Shown here piece after piece: positions 19,227 through 27,245 of a stretch of DNA of 64,000 nt (within the stretch, counting starts at the first letter, position 1; every line of letters begins with the position of its first letter). The notes under the pieces were generated by a model. That model saw only the letters and a program-made list of their open reading frames with translations. It searched no databases and had not been told where the DNA came from. Location of the stretch: the NCBI GenBank assembly GCA_945893045.1, contig CAMDEA010000008.1:27269-91268 (forward strand). Reading direction: 5' to 3'. This stretch comes from Planctomyces sp. SH-PL62 (lineage in GTDB: Bacteria > Planctomycetota > Planctomycetia > Planctomycetales > Planctomycetaceae). Position numbers and translations under genes: made by a program.

Positions 19227-19754
19227 TCACTTGAACAATCCCAGCGAACCGGTTGAGGACAGCGCGCCCTCCGGTGGCGGAGCTTCGGCCTCGGCGACGT
19301 GCGGCAGGATGACTTCGGCCAGCCAATACTGTTTGAGTTCTTTGACCAGCCACAGAAACTTTTCCAGATCGACCGGCTTCGTGAGATACGCCGCGACATC
19401 AAAGTGCTCGACGTCGGCCCGATCGGCGGGGTCCGTCGAGGCGGTCAACACAACAATGGGGATGCCGCTCAGATTGGCGTCGTCTTTAATCGCCGCCAAA
19501 ACGTCCTTACCGCCAATGCCCGGCAGTCCCAGATCGAGCAAAATCAAATCAGGCCGCGGAGCACGCGCGAACTTGCCGGCTCGACGCACAAACTCCAACG
19601 CATCCTCGCCGGTCTTCACCCAAGTCATGTGATGCGCGATCTGCCCTTTGGTCAGTGCGCCCATCGTCAACTTCGCGGCGGTGAGGCTGTCCTCAACCAT
19701 CAGCACTTCCATCGGGCGACCGACCATCTGGCTATCGCTGGTGTTGACCATCAC
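19227..19754 (-). CDS. Single-domain response regulator, Rcp1-like
   Basis: A 175-residue receiver-domain protein with no DNA-binding or enzymatic output domain. VLMVEDSLTAAKL carries the acidic metal-binding pair, PDLILLDLGLPGIGGKD the phospho-acceptor Asp, IVVLTAST the conserved Ser/Thr and YLTKPVDLEKF the conserved Lys. The long loop between beta4 and alpha4 and the short C-terminal extension resemble Rcp1-type regulators, which work with phytochrome or hybrid kinases. No histidine kinase is adjacent, so its partner lies elsewhere. Two consecutive ATGs open the frame (19754 and 19751). The C-terminal tail EAEAPPPEGALSSTG is low complexity. Confidence 0.9.
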   Translation of the reverse strand: MMVNTSDSQMVGRPMEVLMVEDSLTAAKLTMGALTKGQIAHHMTWVKTGEDALEFVRRAGKFARAPRPDLILLDLGLPGIGGKDVLAAIKDDANLSGIPIVVLTASTDPADRADVEHFDVAAYLTKPVDLEKFLWLVKELKQYWLAEVILPHVAEAEAPPPEGALSSTGSLGLFK

Positions 19755-19874
19755 TCATGCCTCCGGACAGAAAGCCTGCGCTGTGATTGTTCGCCGAGGC
19801 AGTCTATGTCGCCATCGGCGATCAGGCCAACCACGTTTTCGCCGTCGCCGCATCGCGGACGAGGTTTCCCGCCC

Positions 19875-19932
19875 AGCACGACGCGCCAGCGAGTGGTGTT
19901 TCTCGATCAACCACTCGCTGGCGCGTCGTGCT
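19875..19932. repeat. REP pair downstream of the RAYT gene
   Basis: Two 23-base units, 19875-19897 on the plus strand and 19910-19932 inverted, both AGCACGACGCGCCAGCGAG followed by TGGT. Each unit can fold on itself: CAC pairs GTG and CGC pairs GCG around a GCCA loop with a GA/A bulge, the imperfect hairpin shape of bacterial REPs. The pair ends 9 bases from the stop codon of the transposase gene. Confidence 0.88.
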
Positions 19933-19940
19933 GGTCCGCT

Positions 19941-20429
19941 TCACCTTGGACGATCCTGAGCCTCCAGCACATATTCGACGGCCGCTGCGAGGTCGGCTTC
20001 GCGATGAATGAACTTTCGGCTGGAACCTTCGGTCCACCAATGTTTGCGAATCTCAACGGAATCGGCACCGCTGGCCGATTGGCCCTTCAGTTTGCGAGTG
20101 CTCCAGGCTTTGAATTGCTCGACGACGGTGTCGGGGGCATATTCGTTGGCGGTCACGACGACGTGAACGTGGTTCGTGCGGACGTTCAGAGCGTGCATGG
20201 ACCAATGGCGGATCTCGCAATGACGGCGAATAGTGGCGTCCACGAGTTCTCGTTGCTGCGGATCGAGCGTAATGGCTGATTCGACCATCTTCGCGGTCGA
20301 GTATTGTCGGAGCGACTCGCTCGGTTGTTGAAACCCACCGTGCCATTTGACCCAACCGCGCTCATCGCCTGGGAGCCATGTGCCATACGTCGTCCAGGTG
20401 AGAAAGTACGCCAGCGTTGCCTCGTTCAC
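19941..20429 (-). CDS. REP-associated tyrosine transposase (RAYT, Y1/HUH family)
   Basis: A 162-residue Y1-transposase-family protein. NVRTNHVHVVV holds the HUH metal motif (His87, His89), and VEYVLEAQ near the C-terminus holds the probable catalytic Tyr153. The opening TWTTYGTWLPGD and the WWTEGSSRKFI segment fit the RAYT subgroup rather than IS200/IS605 TnpA. RAYTs nick single-stranded REP hairpins and are thought to spread or maintain REPs; they are usually single-copy and not self-mobile. The GTG start at 20429 has GGGGGAG 7 bases upstream. Copies of one hairpin repeat lie immediately on both sides (19875-19932, 20450-20618) and again at 25745-25859, the expected substrate layout. Fully open, so probably functional. 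Confidence 0.88.
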   Translation of the reverse strand: MNEATLAYFLTWTTYGTWLPGDERGWVKWHGGFQQPSESLRQYSTAKMVESAITLDPQQRELVDATIRRHCEIRHWSMHALNVRTNHVHVVVTANEYAPDTVVEQFKAWSTRKLKGQSASGADSVEIRKHWWTEGSSRKFIHREADLAAAVEYVLEAQDRPR

Positions 20430-20449
20430 AGCAGGTCTCCCCCAGATTT

Positions 20450-20618
20450 AGCACGACGCGCCAGCGAGTGGTTGCTCCGTTGCTCGATTTCCCCATTGCT
20501 AGCACGACGCGCCAGCGAGTGATTGAACCGCGTTACCCCAGTCCGCTGCAACCACTCGCTGGCGCGTCGTGCTGAAATGACAACCGGGAATCGCAACCAC
20601 TCGCTGGCGCGTCGTGCT
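20450..20618. repeat. REP cluster upstream of the RAYT gene
   Basis: Four units of the same 23-base REP: plus-oriented at 20450-20472 and 20501-20523 (the latter ends TGAT), inverted at 20551-20573 and 20596-20618. The arrangement is two forward and two reverse units, a BIME-like array. The last unit overlaps the kinase gene end: its TAGCACG start, on the minus strand, provides the TAG stop at 20617-20619. Confidence 0.88.
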
Positions 20619-23600
20619 AACGGCCGAGGAGCACGGCTTTGGTGGGGTCGTTTTTCCAGTTGAACTTGGCGGCGAAGTCGGCGGGGGAGTAGGTTTGCTG
20701 GTGGCCCTCTTTGGTGAGGGCGACGTAGACGATGTGCTGTTCGATGCCGTTGCTGCCGCGGTAGTGTCCGTCGGCGCTGATGCAGACGTGGTGGCCGCCG
20801 ACGATGCTGGGGTACAGCGAGCCGATCTTGACGTCGCGTTTGGCATCCAGCCCTTGCAGTGGGAAGTAGCCAACCATGCCGGTGAGGAAGCGGCGGCGGT
20901 CGGGATGCCATTGGACCGGCCAGCCGTAGCCGTAGGAGACGGTGCCCTCGCGCGCCGTCAAAGTGCGATAACCGACTTCACCGCCCGAGCCGGAAAGAAG
21001 TTGCTTGCTGTCGCCGGACCAAGCCACGCTCATTGCCGCAATGCCGAATTGCAGGATCGGATCGCTGGGCTTGCCGGACTTCAAATCGAGCACACGAGTC
21101 GCGCCGTCAATGCCAGCGATGGCCAGGTATTTTTCATCGGCAGACCAGGCGAGGCCCGACGGACTTGGCGCACAGGCGAACGGAAGTCGCGGGAACTCGC
21201 CGGCCACTTTGCCGGTCGGTGCCAGCCAGAGGCGAATGATGTCGTCGTTCCCGCAGGTGGCCAGGCGCTTGCCGTCAGGAGACCAGACGACGGATTGAAC
21301 CGCGTTGGGGTGCGGGATCGACAGGAGTTGTTCTCCGGACTCCGCATTCCAGAGCCGCACCGTTTGGTCCTTGCTGCTGGAGGCTAGCGTCTTGCCGTCA
21401 TTCGACCAGTTGACGGCGGTGATCGTGCTCCCGTGTCCCAACAGCGCGCGGTGGTTCTGATAGGTCGCGGTATCGACGAGGTGCAGATTTCCCTCAGGAG
21501 AATTCGGATCAAACACGGCCAGCCATTCATCGGTTGGGGATGCGAGCGATTGCCCGTTCGGCAAATTCTCGACACGTTTCACGAAGATGCCGGTGTCAGC
21601 CTCCCAAACGGTCAACTCGGTCTTCTGTTGAATCTTCTGTTGAATTCGGAGCTGTTTGCCGCTGGCCGACAGGTCGCTCATGGCATTCACGAAGCGTGGG
21701 CGGCCGAAGTTCTCGGTCGTGGCGATCCGTTTTCCGGTGACCGAGTCGCGCAGTTCCACAACATTGAACCGCGCGAGCGCGATTTGGGTTCCGTCCGGCG
21801 ACCATGCGACCGCACTGTATTGAGTCGTATCCTTTGTACTCAGCAGTTTGTCCCCTTTCGCGGTGTCCCAAACCACGAGCTTTCCCCCTTCGCTGCCGAC
21901 ACTGGCCAAACGGGGCCACGCCGCATGTTTGTTGAGTAATGTGCCTGAAGTGGCAGGCTCCCAACTGAGTCCGAGGATTTGACCCTGTTCAGGGCGCAAT
22001 TCAAGGAGCCGTTTCTTGGTCGCGGCCTCCCAAATCTTGATGACTCCCTGAACGCCTCCCGTGGCCACCCATTTGCCGTCGGGCGACCACGCGACTGTGA
22101 GCAAGCCTCGTTCAGCGCTATCAAACTCGGCGACAGGTGTGAGCGTTTGCGGCTTCCAAAATTTGATGCCGCCCACTTCGTCCACGGTTGCGATCTGCGA
22201 CCCATCCGGAGACCAGCAGCCGTCTTGGAGAGGCATCGGAGTTTGCGAGAGACGGACGACGCCGCGAATCGGGTCAATCAGGCCCAATCGGTGGCGATGG
22301 GCGGCCGCGATCAGTCGGCCGTCCGGGGACCAAGCCACGGAGCGACCAACTCCGTTGACCAGCGCAAGCCGTTTCAGAAATCGACCAGTGGGGACATCGA
22401 ACAGTGTGACCGATTGGCCTGCATAGCTCGTCGTGGCCAGCGTGAATCCGTCCGGTGACCAGGCCACGTCTTGGATACTCCCTTCCTCGCCAAGGAGCAC
22501 ACGATCCAACGTGAGCACCGGCGCGTCGGCCACCTCGGAGATTTTCCATAAGCGAACCGTGTCGTCATGCGCACCCACGGAGCCGATGGATTGGCCGTCG
22601 GGGCTGTAGGCCAAGCCGGTGATGCTTCCCGTGTGTCCGCCGACTTCGAGGGACCAGCCACGGAGTCCGGCGATGGGGGGCGGGAGACTGACGGTGGCTC
22701 GGTTGCTGATCGCCTTGTTCGGTTTCGTCGGCAGCGGTGCCGCCGGGATCTCCACGCGCGGCACCTTGACCGCCACCAGCTCCGACTTGCCAGCCTTGGC
22801 GACCGCCGTTTTCGCGGCCCCCGCCGCCGGCTTGTCCGGTTCCACCGGAACGGCCGGCGGAACCTCCGCCCGCTTCGGAATCACCACTTCTGACGCAGAC
22901 TTCGTCGGCGGGTAGTCCTTGCCTTCGCCGGTCAGCCGCACACGCACATCCGGCCGCAACTCGCGGAAGGCGTTGATTCCGTCGGACGTGTAGGGCCGCA
23001 GCTTTTCCTCCGTGAAAGCCAGTTTGAGTATTTGCAGGTTCGGTAGTTCTGCCAGCAATCGCAGCACCGCATCAGTCGGCGCGCCCGCATGACCTTCAAC
23101 CCATAACTCGGTGAGTTCGTGCAATTGACGGATCGAGTCATAGCCGGCCGCTGTGAGTCCTACTTCACCGGGAACATTCGATTGAACATACAACGCAGTG
23201 AGCTTGTCTCGCAGCTTGACGAGTTGCCCGATGAACGCGTCAGTTGTGGGCGAAGTCACTCGCATCCGCTGGAGCCGTGGCAGGTCGAGCAAGATCGACA
23301 ATCCGTCATCATTCAATTGATCTCCGCTGCAGTGGACTTCTTGCAAGAGTCGAAGATCCGCCAACGGCAAAAGCGTCAACCGCTGATTACTCGAGAATTT
23401 TGCGCACCCAATCACTTCAAGATTGGGACAAAGCTCTGCGATCGAACGTAGCCCAGCATCCGAGATCTGACGTGACTTGACGAGAATTTCCTTGAGACGT
23501 GTCTGCACTGGCAATTGCGCGAGTCCACCATCACTGATTGGACAGTTCTGCAAGTCCAGCGATTCGAGTTGAGGCCAGTCGGAAAGTCTCGCAATCAAGT

Positions 23601-25599
23601 CATCGCCCACAGCAGTCGATGCGACCTCTAGCCGGCGGAGCGAGCGAACTCCCCGCAGTGAGTCGAGACCGCGGATCGTGATCTGCGGGTCAGCAGCGAA
23701 GTTCACCCATTCCAGTCGTCGGCAGCCTGCGAGATTCGCCAACTCGTCGTCGGTGAGGTCTAGCTTGATTGGAAGTTGCACCACCTTCACGACAAACGGA
23801 GTCGGCGGGATTTGGCCTTCGATGAGTGAAACGACTTGCCCTTTTTCGTCGGCCAGATGAACTCCGCCCTTTCGTGCCAACACCCACTCGGCCGCCATCC
23901 GCTCGGCGGCGAAGTCGATGGGGCCGAGGTCGGACGGGTCCGTAGCGGGCTGTTGGGCGGAACTCTCAGATTTCAAATTTGAAATTTCAGATTTGAGATT
24001 TGAATTCTCAGAGCTCGCGGACGCGGCCTGTTGCTTGTCGCCGGTCGCGGGAATCTCGGTGACGCTGCCGTCTTTCTTCGTGATCTTGACGATGATCACG
24101 CCGCACAGCACGACCGCCGCGAGGCCGCCGAGATACAGGCCGAGCGTCTTGAACGAGCCGCTCCGTCCGCTCGCCGAGGCGGACTTGCCGGACTTCTTCG
24201 CTCGCTGCGTGGCCGGCGACGCGGGCAGCGTCGGTTCGGAGAGTTCCTTCGTGAAGGGGAACTCGTCGGTCTCAGTGTCCGCGTCCGGCGGGTCGATGAT
24301 CGTGGGAATGTCGGCCGGGGTGGCCTCTTTGAACGGAATGGCGCTAGCCACCGGTGTCGTGGGAGCGACGTTGCCTTGCGAGGAATCGGCTTTTCGCTGT
24401 GAGGAATCGGCGTTGCTCGGCGATGGACCGGCGGTTCCCTGCGATTGACCGGCGGCTAGCGCCGTGCCGCTCAGGAGCGGGTTGACGCTGCTGCGATCTG
24501 TGGAACCAGATGTTGTGCGGAGGGACTTCACGATTTCTTGCAGCGTCTTGGCGAGTTCGTCGGCGGTATCGATTCGGTCGGCGGGTTGTTTGGCCATCAG
24601 GCGGCGGTACAGCGCTTCGACTTCGTCCGGCAGCGGGTCGTTGCTCAGCTTGGGGCGGTTCGCGATCGCTTCGCGCCGAGCGGCTCGCAGATCGGGGATC
24701 GGTTCGGTCGTGTGGCCGCGCATCTTGCTGGCCATCGAGTGGTGTTCGTCGTCGGAGTAGGGTGCTCGGCCCGTCAGCAGGAAGAACAACGTGCAGCCCA
24801 GCGAATACAAATCGGCTCGGCCATCCGCCGTGTGCGAGTTCTCCCATTGCTCCGGAGCCATATAGTCGGGCGTGCCGAGAAACTGACCCATCACCGTCAA
24901 CGCGCCGGCGTCGGAGTCTGGTGCTTGGTCCCCTTGAGCCAACGCCAAACCCAGATCCAAAATCTTGATGACGCTTTGCTTGGTCGCGAACAGATTCCCC
25001 GGCTTGATGTCGCGATGCACCATCCCGTGCTGATGCGCATGAGCCAACCCGACCGCCGCCTGACGAATCATCTCGCAGGCTTCAATGACCGATCGGGGAC
25101 CACGCTCCTTGACCATCACGGACAAGTCGCGGCCTTCGACGTATTCCATGACCAGAAAGTGCGTCCCTTGGAACTCGCCCGCATCCATCGCTCGCACGAT
25201 GTGCGGATGATCGAGCTTCCCGACCGCTTCCATCTCCCGCTCGAACCGCGAGATCAACAACGCCGACTGCGACAGCTTCGGCGGCAAGACCTTCACCGCC
25301 ACCGTCTTCTTGAGCTTCGTGTGCCGCGCCTCAAAGACGGCTCCCATGCCCCCTTGGCCCACCTGCCGCACGATCTGATACGGGCCGAGCTGCGACCCCG
25401 CCGAGATTTCGACCGGCCGGAGACTGTGCAACCCCGCCGCCTCGTCCCCCGATTCGGAGACCGTCTGTTGATGCCCCGTCCGCGCGTCAGTCTCCGCCGA
25501 CGCCGCTGAAGCGGGTTTCGGTGGGTCGCCAACGGAGCCTGCCACGGTCGGCGGCCCGCGCTGTGGCACAGGTGGCTGATGGCCATTCGGTTCGGTCAT
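20617..25599 (-). CDS. Membrane Ser/Thr protein kinase with LRR-like and WD40 repeats
   Basis: A 1660-residue Hanks-type kinase. Domains in order: kinase at residues 71-355 with GQGGMG loop (81-86), Lys103 in VAVKVLP, HRDIKPGN (HRD 195-197) and DLG at 215-217 in place of DFG, then GTPDYMAPEQW; a Pro/Ser/Asp-rich linker; one transmembrane helix at about 486-506 (LGLYLGGLAAVVLCGVIIV); LRR-like repeats at about 600-870 (LRRLEVASTAV, LESLDLQNCPISD); and a WD40 propeller region from about 960 to the end with many WSPDG motifs. The kinase is therefore cytoplasmic and the sensor part outside. ATG 25599 has GGAG 9 bases before it. The DLG change is seen in active planctomycete kinases too. No partner gene is linked. 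Confidence 0.92.
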   Translation of the reverse strand: MTEPNGHQPPVPQRGPPTVAGSVGDPPKPASAASAETDARTGHQQTVSESGDEAAGLHSLRPVEISAGSQLGPYQIVRQVGQGGMGAVFEARHTKLKKTVAVKVLPPKLSQSALLISRFEREMEAVGKLDHPHIVRAMDAGEFQGTHFLVMEYVEGRDLSVMVKERGPRSVIEACEMIRQAAVGLAHAHQHGMVHRDIKPGNLFATKQSVIKILDLGLALAQGDQAPDSDAGALTVMGQFLGTPDYMAPEQWENSHTADGRADLYSLGCTLFFLLTGRAPYSDDEHHSMASKMRGHTTEPIPDLRAARREAIANRPKLSNDPLPDEVEALYRRLMAKQPADRIDTADELAKTLQEIVKSLRTTSGSTDRSSVNPLLSGTALAAGQSQGTAGPSPSNADSSQRKADSSQGNVAPTTPVASAIPFKEATPADIPTIIDPPDADTETDEFPFTKELSEPTLPASPATQRAKKSGKSASASGRSGSFKTLGLYLGGLAAVVLCGVIIVKITKKDGSVTEIPATGDKQQAASASSENSNLKSEISNLKSESSAQQPATDPSDLGPIDFAAERMAAEWVLARKGGVHLADEKGQVVSLIEGQIPPTPFVVKVVQLPIKLDLTDDELANLAGCRRLEWVNFAADPQITIRGLDSLRGVRSLRRLEVASTAVGDDLIARLSDWPQLESLDLQNCPISDGGLAQLPVQTRLKEILVKSRQISDAGLRSIAELCPNLEVIGCAKFSSNQRLTLLPLADLRLLQEVHCSGDQLNDDGLSILLDLPRLQRMRVTSPTTDAFIGQLVKLRDKLTALYVQSNVPGEVGLTAAGYDSIRQLHELTELWVEGHAGAPTDAVLRLLAELPNLQILKLAFTEEKLRPYTSDGINAFRELRPDVRVRLTGEGKDYPPTKSASEVVIPKRAEVPPAVPVEPDKPAAGAAKTAVAKAGKSELVAVKVPRVEIPAAPLPTKPNKAISNRATVSLPPPIAGLRGWSLEVGGHTGSITGLAYSPDGQSIGSVGAHDDTVRLWKISEVADAPVLTLDRVLLGEEGSIQDVAWSPDGFTLATTSYAGQSVTLFDVPTGRFLKRLALVNGVGRSVAWSPDGRLIAAAHRHRLGLIDPIRGVVRLSQTPMPLQDGCWSPDGSQIATVDEVGGIKFWKPQTLTPVAEFDSAERGLLTVAWSPDGKWVATGGVQGVIKIWEAATKKRLLELRPEQGQILGLSWEPATSGTLLNKHAAWPRLASVGSEGGKLVVWDTAKGDKLLSTKDTTQYSAVAWSPDGTQIALARFNVVELRDSVTGKRIATTENFGRPRFVNAMSDLSASGKQLRIQQKIQQKTELTVWEADTGIFVKRVENLPNGQSLASPTDEWLAVFDPNSPEGNLHLVDTATYQNHRALLGHGSTITAVNWSNDGKTLASSSKDQTVRLWNAESGEQLLSIPHPNAVQSVVWSPDGKRLATCGNDDIIRLWLAPTGKVAGEFPRLPFACAPSPSGLAWSADEKYLAIAGIDGATRVLDLKSGKPSDPILQFGIAAMSVAWSGDSKQLLSGSGGEVGYRTLTAREGTVSYGYGWPVQWHPDRRRFLTGMVGYFPLQGLDAKRDVKIGSLYPSIVGGHHVCISADGHYRGSNGIEQHIVYVALTKEGHQQTYSPADFAAKFNWKNDPTKAVLLGR
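23965..24012. repeat. AT-rich repeat lying in frame inside the kinase gene
   Basis: A 48-base stretch made of TTTCAAATTTGAAATTTCAG-type words, far lower in GC than the gene around it. On the coding strand it reads SNLKSEISNLKSE just after the transmembrane helix, and the frame stays open. Related words form the AT-rich palindrome at 33610-33709. Confidence 0.7.
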
Positions 25600-25744
25600 G
25601 AACTCAATCTCCGCGAACGGCAACGTCCCCAACGCTCTCGATCATTCGGATTCCAAAACCGCGGCGATTATGTTCGTTCGGCAATGGTTGTGGCCAGCCA
25701 CAGCGCTGTGGGCTGGGCCGACCTGCAATGAGTGTCGAGTCCTC

Positions 25745-25859
25745 AGCACGACGCACCAGCACGACGCACCAGCACGACGCGCCAGCGAGTGGTTGTCCGG
25801 AATAATTGCTCGCTGACGCGTTGTTGTCCGGGAACAACCACTCGCTTGCGCGTCGTGCT
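25745..25859. repeat. Third REP cluster with a partial tandem array
   Basis: AGCACGACGCACC is repeated twice (25745-25770) directly before a full REP at 25771-25793; a degenerate inverted unit lies near 25806-25827 and a near-complete inverted unit at 25837-25859 (one base change in the loop, followed outward by TAGCACG on the minus strand). This is the same family that flanks the RAYT gene 5 kb away. Nothing else is visible in the 25600-26001 gap. Confidence 0.85.
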
Positions 25860-26001
25860 ATTTTTGTCGTGTCGTCACAACCGCCGCCAAACGGCAAACT
25901 AGCCGGCCCTGCATCCCTTCCTCTGGTGGATTCATCATTTCGCAGCAACGGATTACGCTCTCGCCAGCCTCGCGACCGCTCAACAATGCCTGCGATGAAA
26001 G

Positions 26002-27132
26002 ATGACCACCATGAAGATCACCCACCTCGAAGTCATCCCGCTGACCGGAGCCACCGTGGATGGCGGCTGGCCTCAAGGCCACGAACCGCAGGAGAATCTG
26101 CATACGTTCGTCGAGGTGCGGACGGATGAGGGCTTGTCCGGTTGGGGCAGTTGCTTCACATCGGGCAAGCTGGTTGAAGGGTCGGTCGAGTTGTTGTGGC
26201 CGTTGCTCAAAGGCGAGTCGGCGGTTGAGCCGGAGCGGGTCAGCGAGAAGCTGCGGCAATCTTCGTTCTGGCAGGGGCGCGGTGGTTCGGTCGAGCACGC
26301 CATCAGCGGGATCGATATCGCTCTGTGGGATTTGTTCGGCAAGGTCTGCGGGCAGCCGGTGTCGCGGTTGCTCGGTGGGAATTATCGGCAACGGATCAAG
26401 CCGTATGGTTCGATCTTGTTTGATGAGCCGGATGCGTTGCGGGACACCTTGGAAGCGACCGTCGCACGCGGGTTCAAGGCGATCAAGATGGGCTGGCGGC
26501 CGTTCGGGCGACGCGATCGGAAATTTGATGAGTTGCTGATCGGGACTGCTCGCGAGACCGTTGGTGGCGGCGTGGATTTGATGGTCGATGCCGGAGGCAG
26601 CGAACAGTTCTGGCCGCATGGCGTGAATTGGGCTCGCGAGACGGCGCACATGCTCGCAGATTATGGCATCGTCTGGTTTGAAGAGGCTTTGCCGCCAGAT
26701 GACATTGAGGGGTACATCGAACTGACTCGCGTCTCTCCGGTGCCGATCGCGACCGGTGAGGTGCTGACTCGGCGGCAATCGTTCCGGCCGTGGTTGGAAC
26801 GTCGCGCGGTGGACATCATTCAGCCGGACTGCACGAAGAACGGCGGCTTGTCTGAATCGCGCCGCATTGCGTGGATGGCTTACGATCACAACATCCAGAT
26901 GGTCTCGCATGGGTGGAATACGGCGCTGGGTTTGGCGGCGGATTTGCAACTCGCAGCGGCGATGCCGATTGCTCGGTATGTCGAGTACCTGACGCCGTGC
27001 GCTTACATCGACTCGCTGACAACCGAACCGTTCCGCATTGATGCGGAAGGCTATTTGGAGATTCCGACGAAGCCGGGGCTTGGTGTCGAGATCGACCGCG
27101 AGAAGCTCAAGCGTTTTGACGCGCGCAAGTGA
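26002..27132 (+). CDS. Enolase-superfamily enzyme (mandelate racemase / muconate lactonizing type)
   Basis: A 376-residue protein of the mandelate racemase/muconate lactonizing subgroup, which abstract a proton alpha to a carboxylate with Mg2+ help. The N-terminal capping domain includes VEVRTDEGLSGWG and HAISGIDIALWDLFGK. The barrel shows KMGW (candidate catalytic Lys), metal ligands in MVDAGGS, IVWFEEAL and IATGE, then VDIIQPDCTKNGGL and a candidate catalytic His in MVSHGWNTALG. This pattern fits acid-sugar dehydratases, but the substrate cannot be assigned. ATG 26002 or 26011 could be the start. A family D palindrome begins at the stop codon. No sugar-catabolic genes are adjacent. Confidence 0.85.
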   Translation: MTTMKITHLEVIPLTGATVDGGWPQGHEPQENLHTFVEVRTDEGLSGWGSCFTSGKLVEGSVELLWPLLKGESAVEPERVSEKLRQSSFWQGRGGSVEHAISGIDIALWDLFGKVCGQPVSRLLGGNYRQRIKPYGSILFDEPDALRDTLEATVARGFKAIKMGWRPFGRRDRKFDELLIGTARETVGGGVDLMVDAGGSEQFWPHGVNWARETAHMLADYGIVWFEEALPPDDIEGYIELTRVSPVPIATGEVLTRRQSFRPWLERRAVDIIQPDCTKNGGLSESRRIAWMAYDHNIQMVSHGWNTALGLAADLQLAAAMPIARYVEYLTPCAYIDSLTTEPFRIDAEGYLEIPTKPGLGVEIDREKLKRFDARK

Positions 27133-27223
27133 CGGGGTCGGGAGTCTTTTTCAGGTCGGCCTGAAACCAACACCCGTTTGACAATTCCATGTGGCCGACC
27201 TGAAAAAGACTCCCGACCCCGTC
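27131..27223. repeat. Palindromic repeat family D, copy 2
   Basis: Arms of 28 bases at 27134-27161 and 27193-27220, identical to the element at 12850-12936 and extended by GAC/GTC. Its first bases overlap the TGA stop of the enolase-family gene. It separates that gene from phoR. Confidence 0.88.
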
Positions 27224-27245
27224 ACGCTCCTGAGGTTCATTCGTC

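Noticed and set aside
20450..20618. Possible CRISPR array
   Set aside because: Units occur in both orientations, spacing is irregular, no cas gene is near, and a RAYT gene explains them better.
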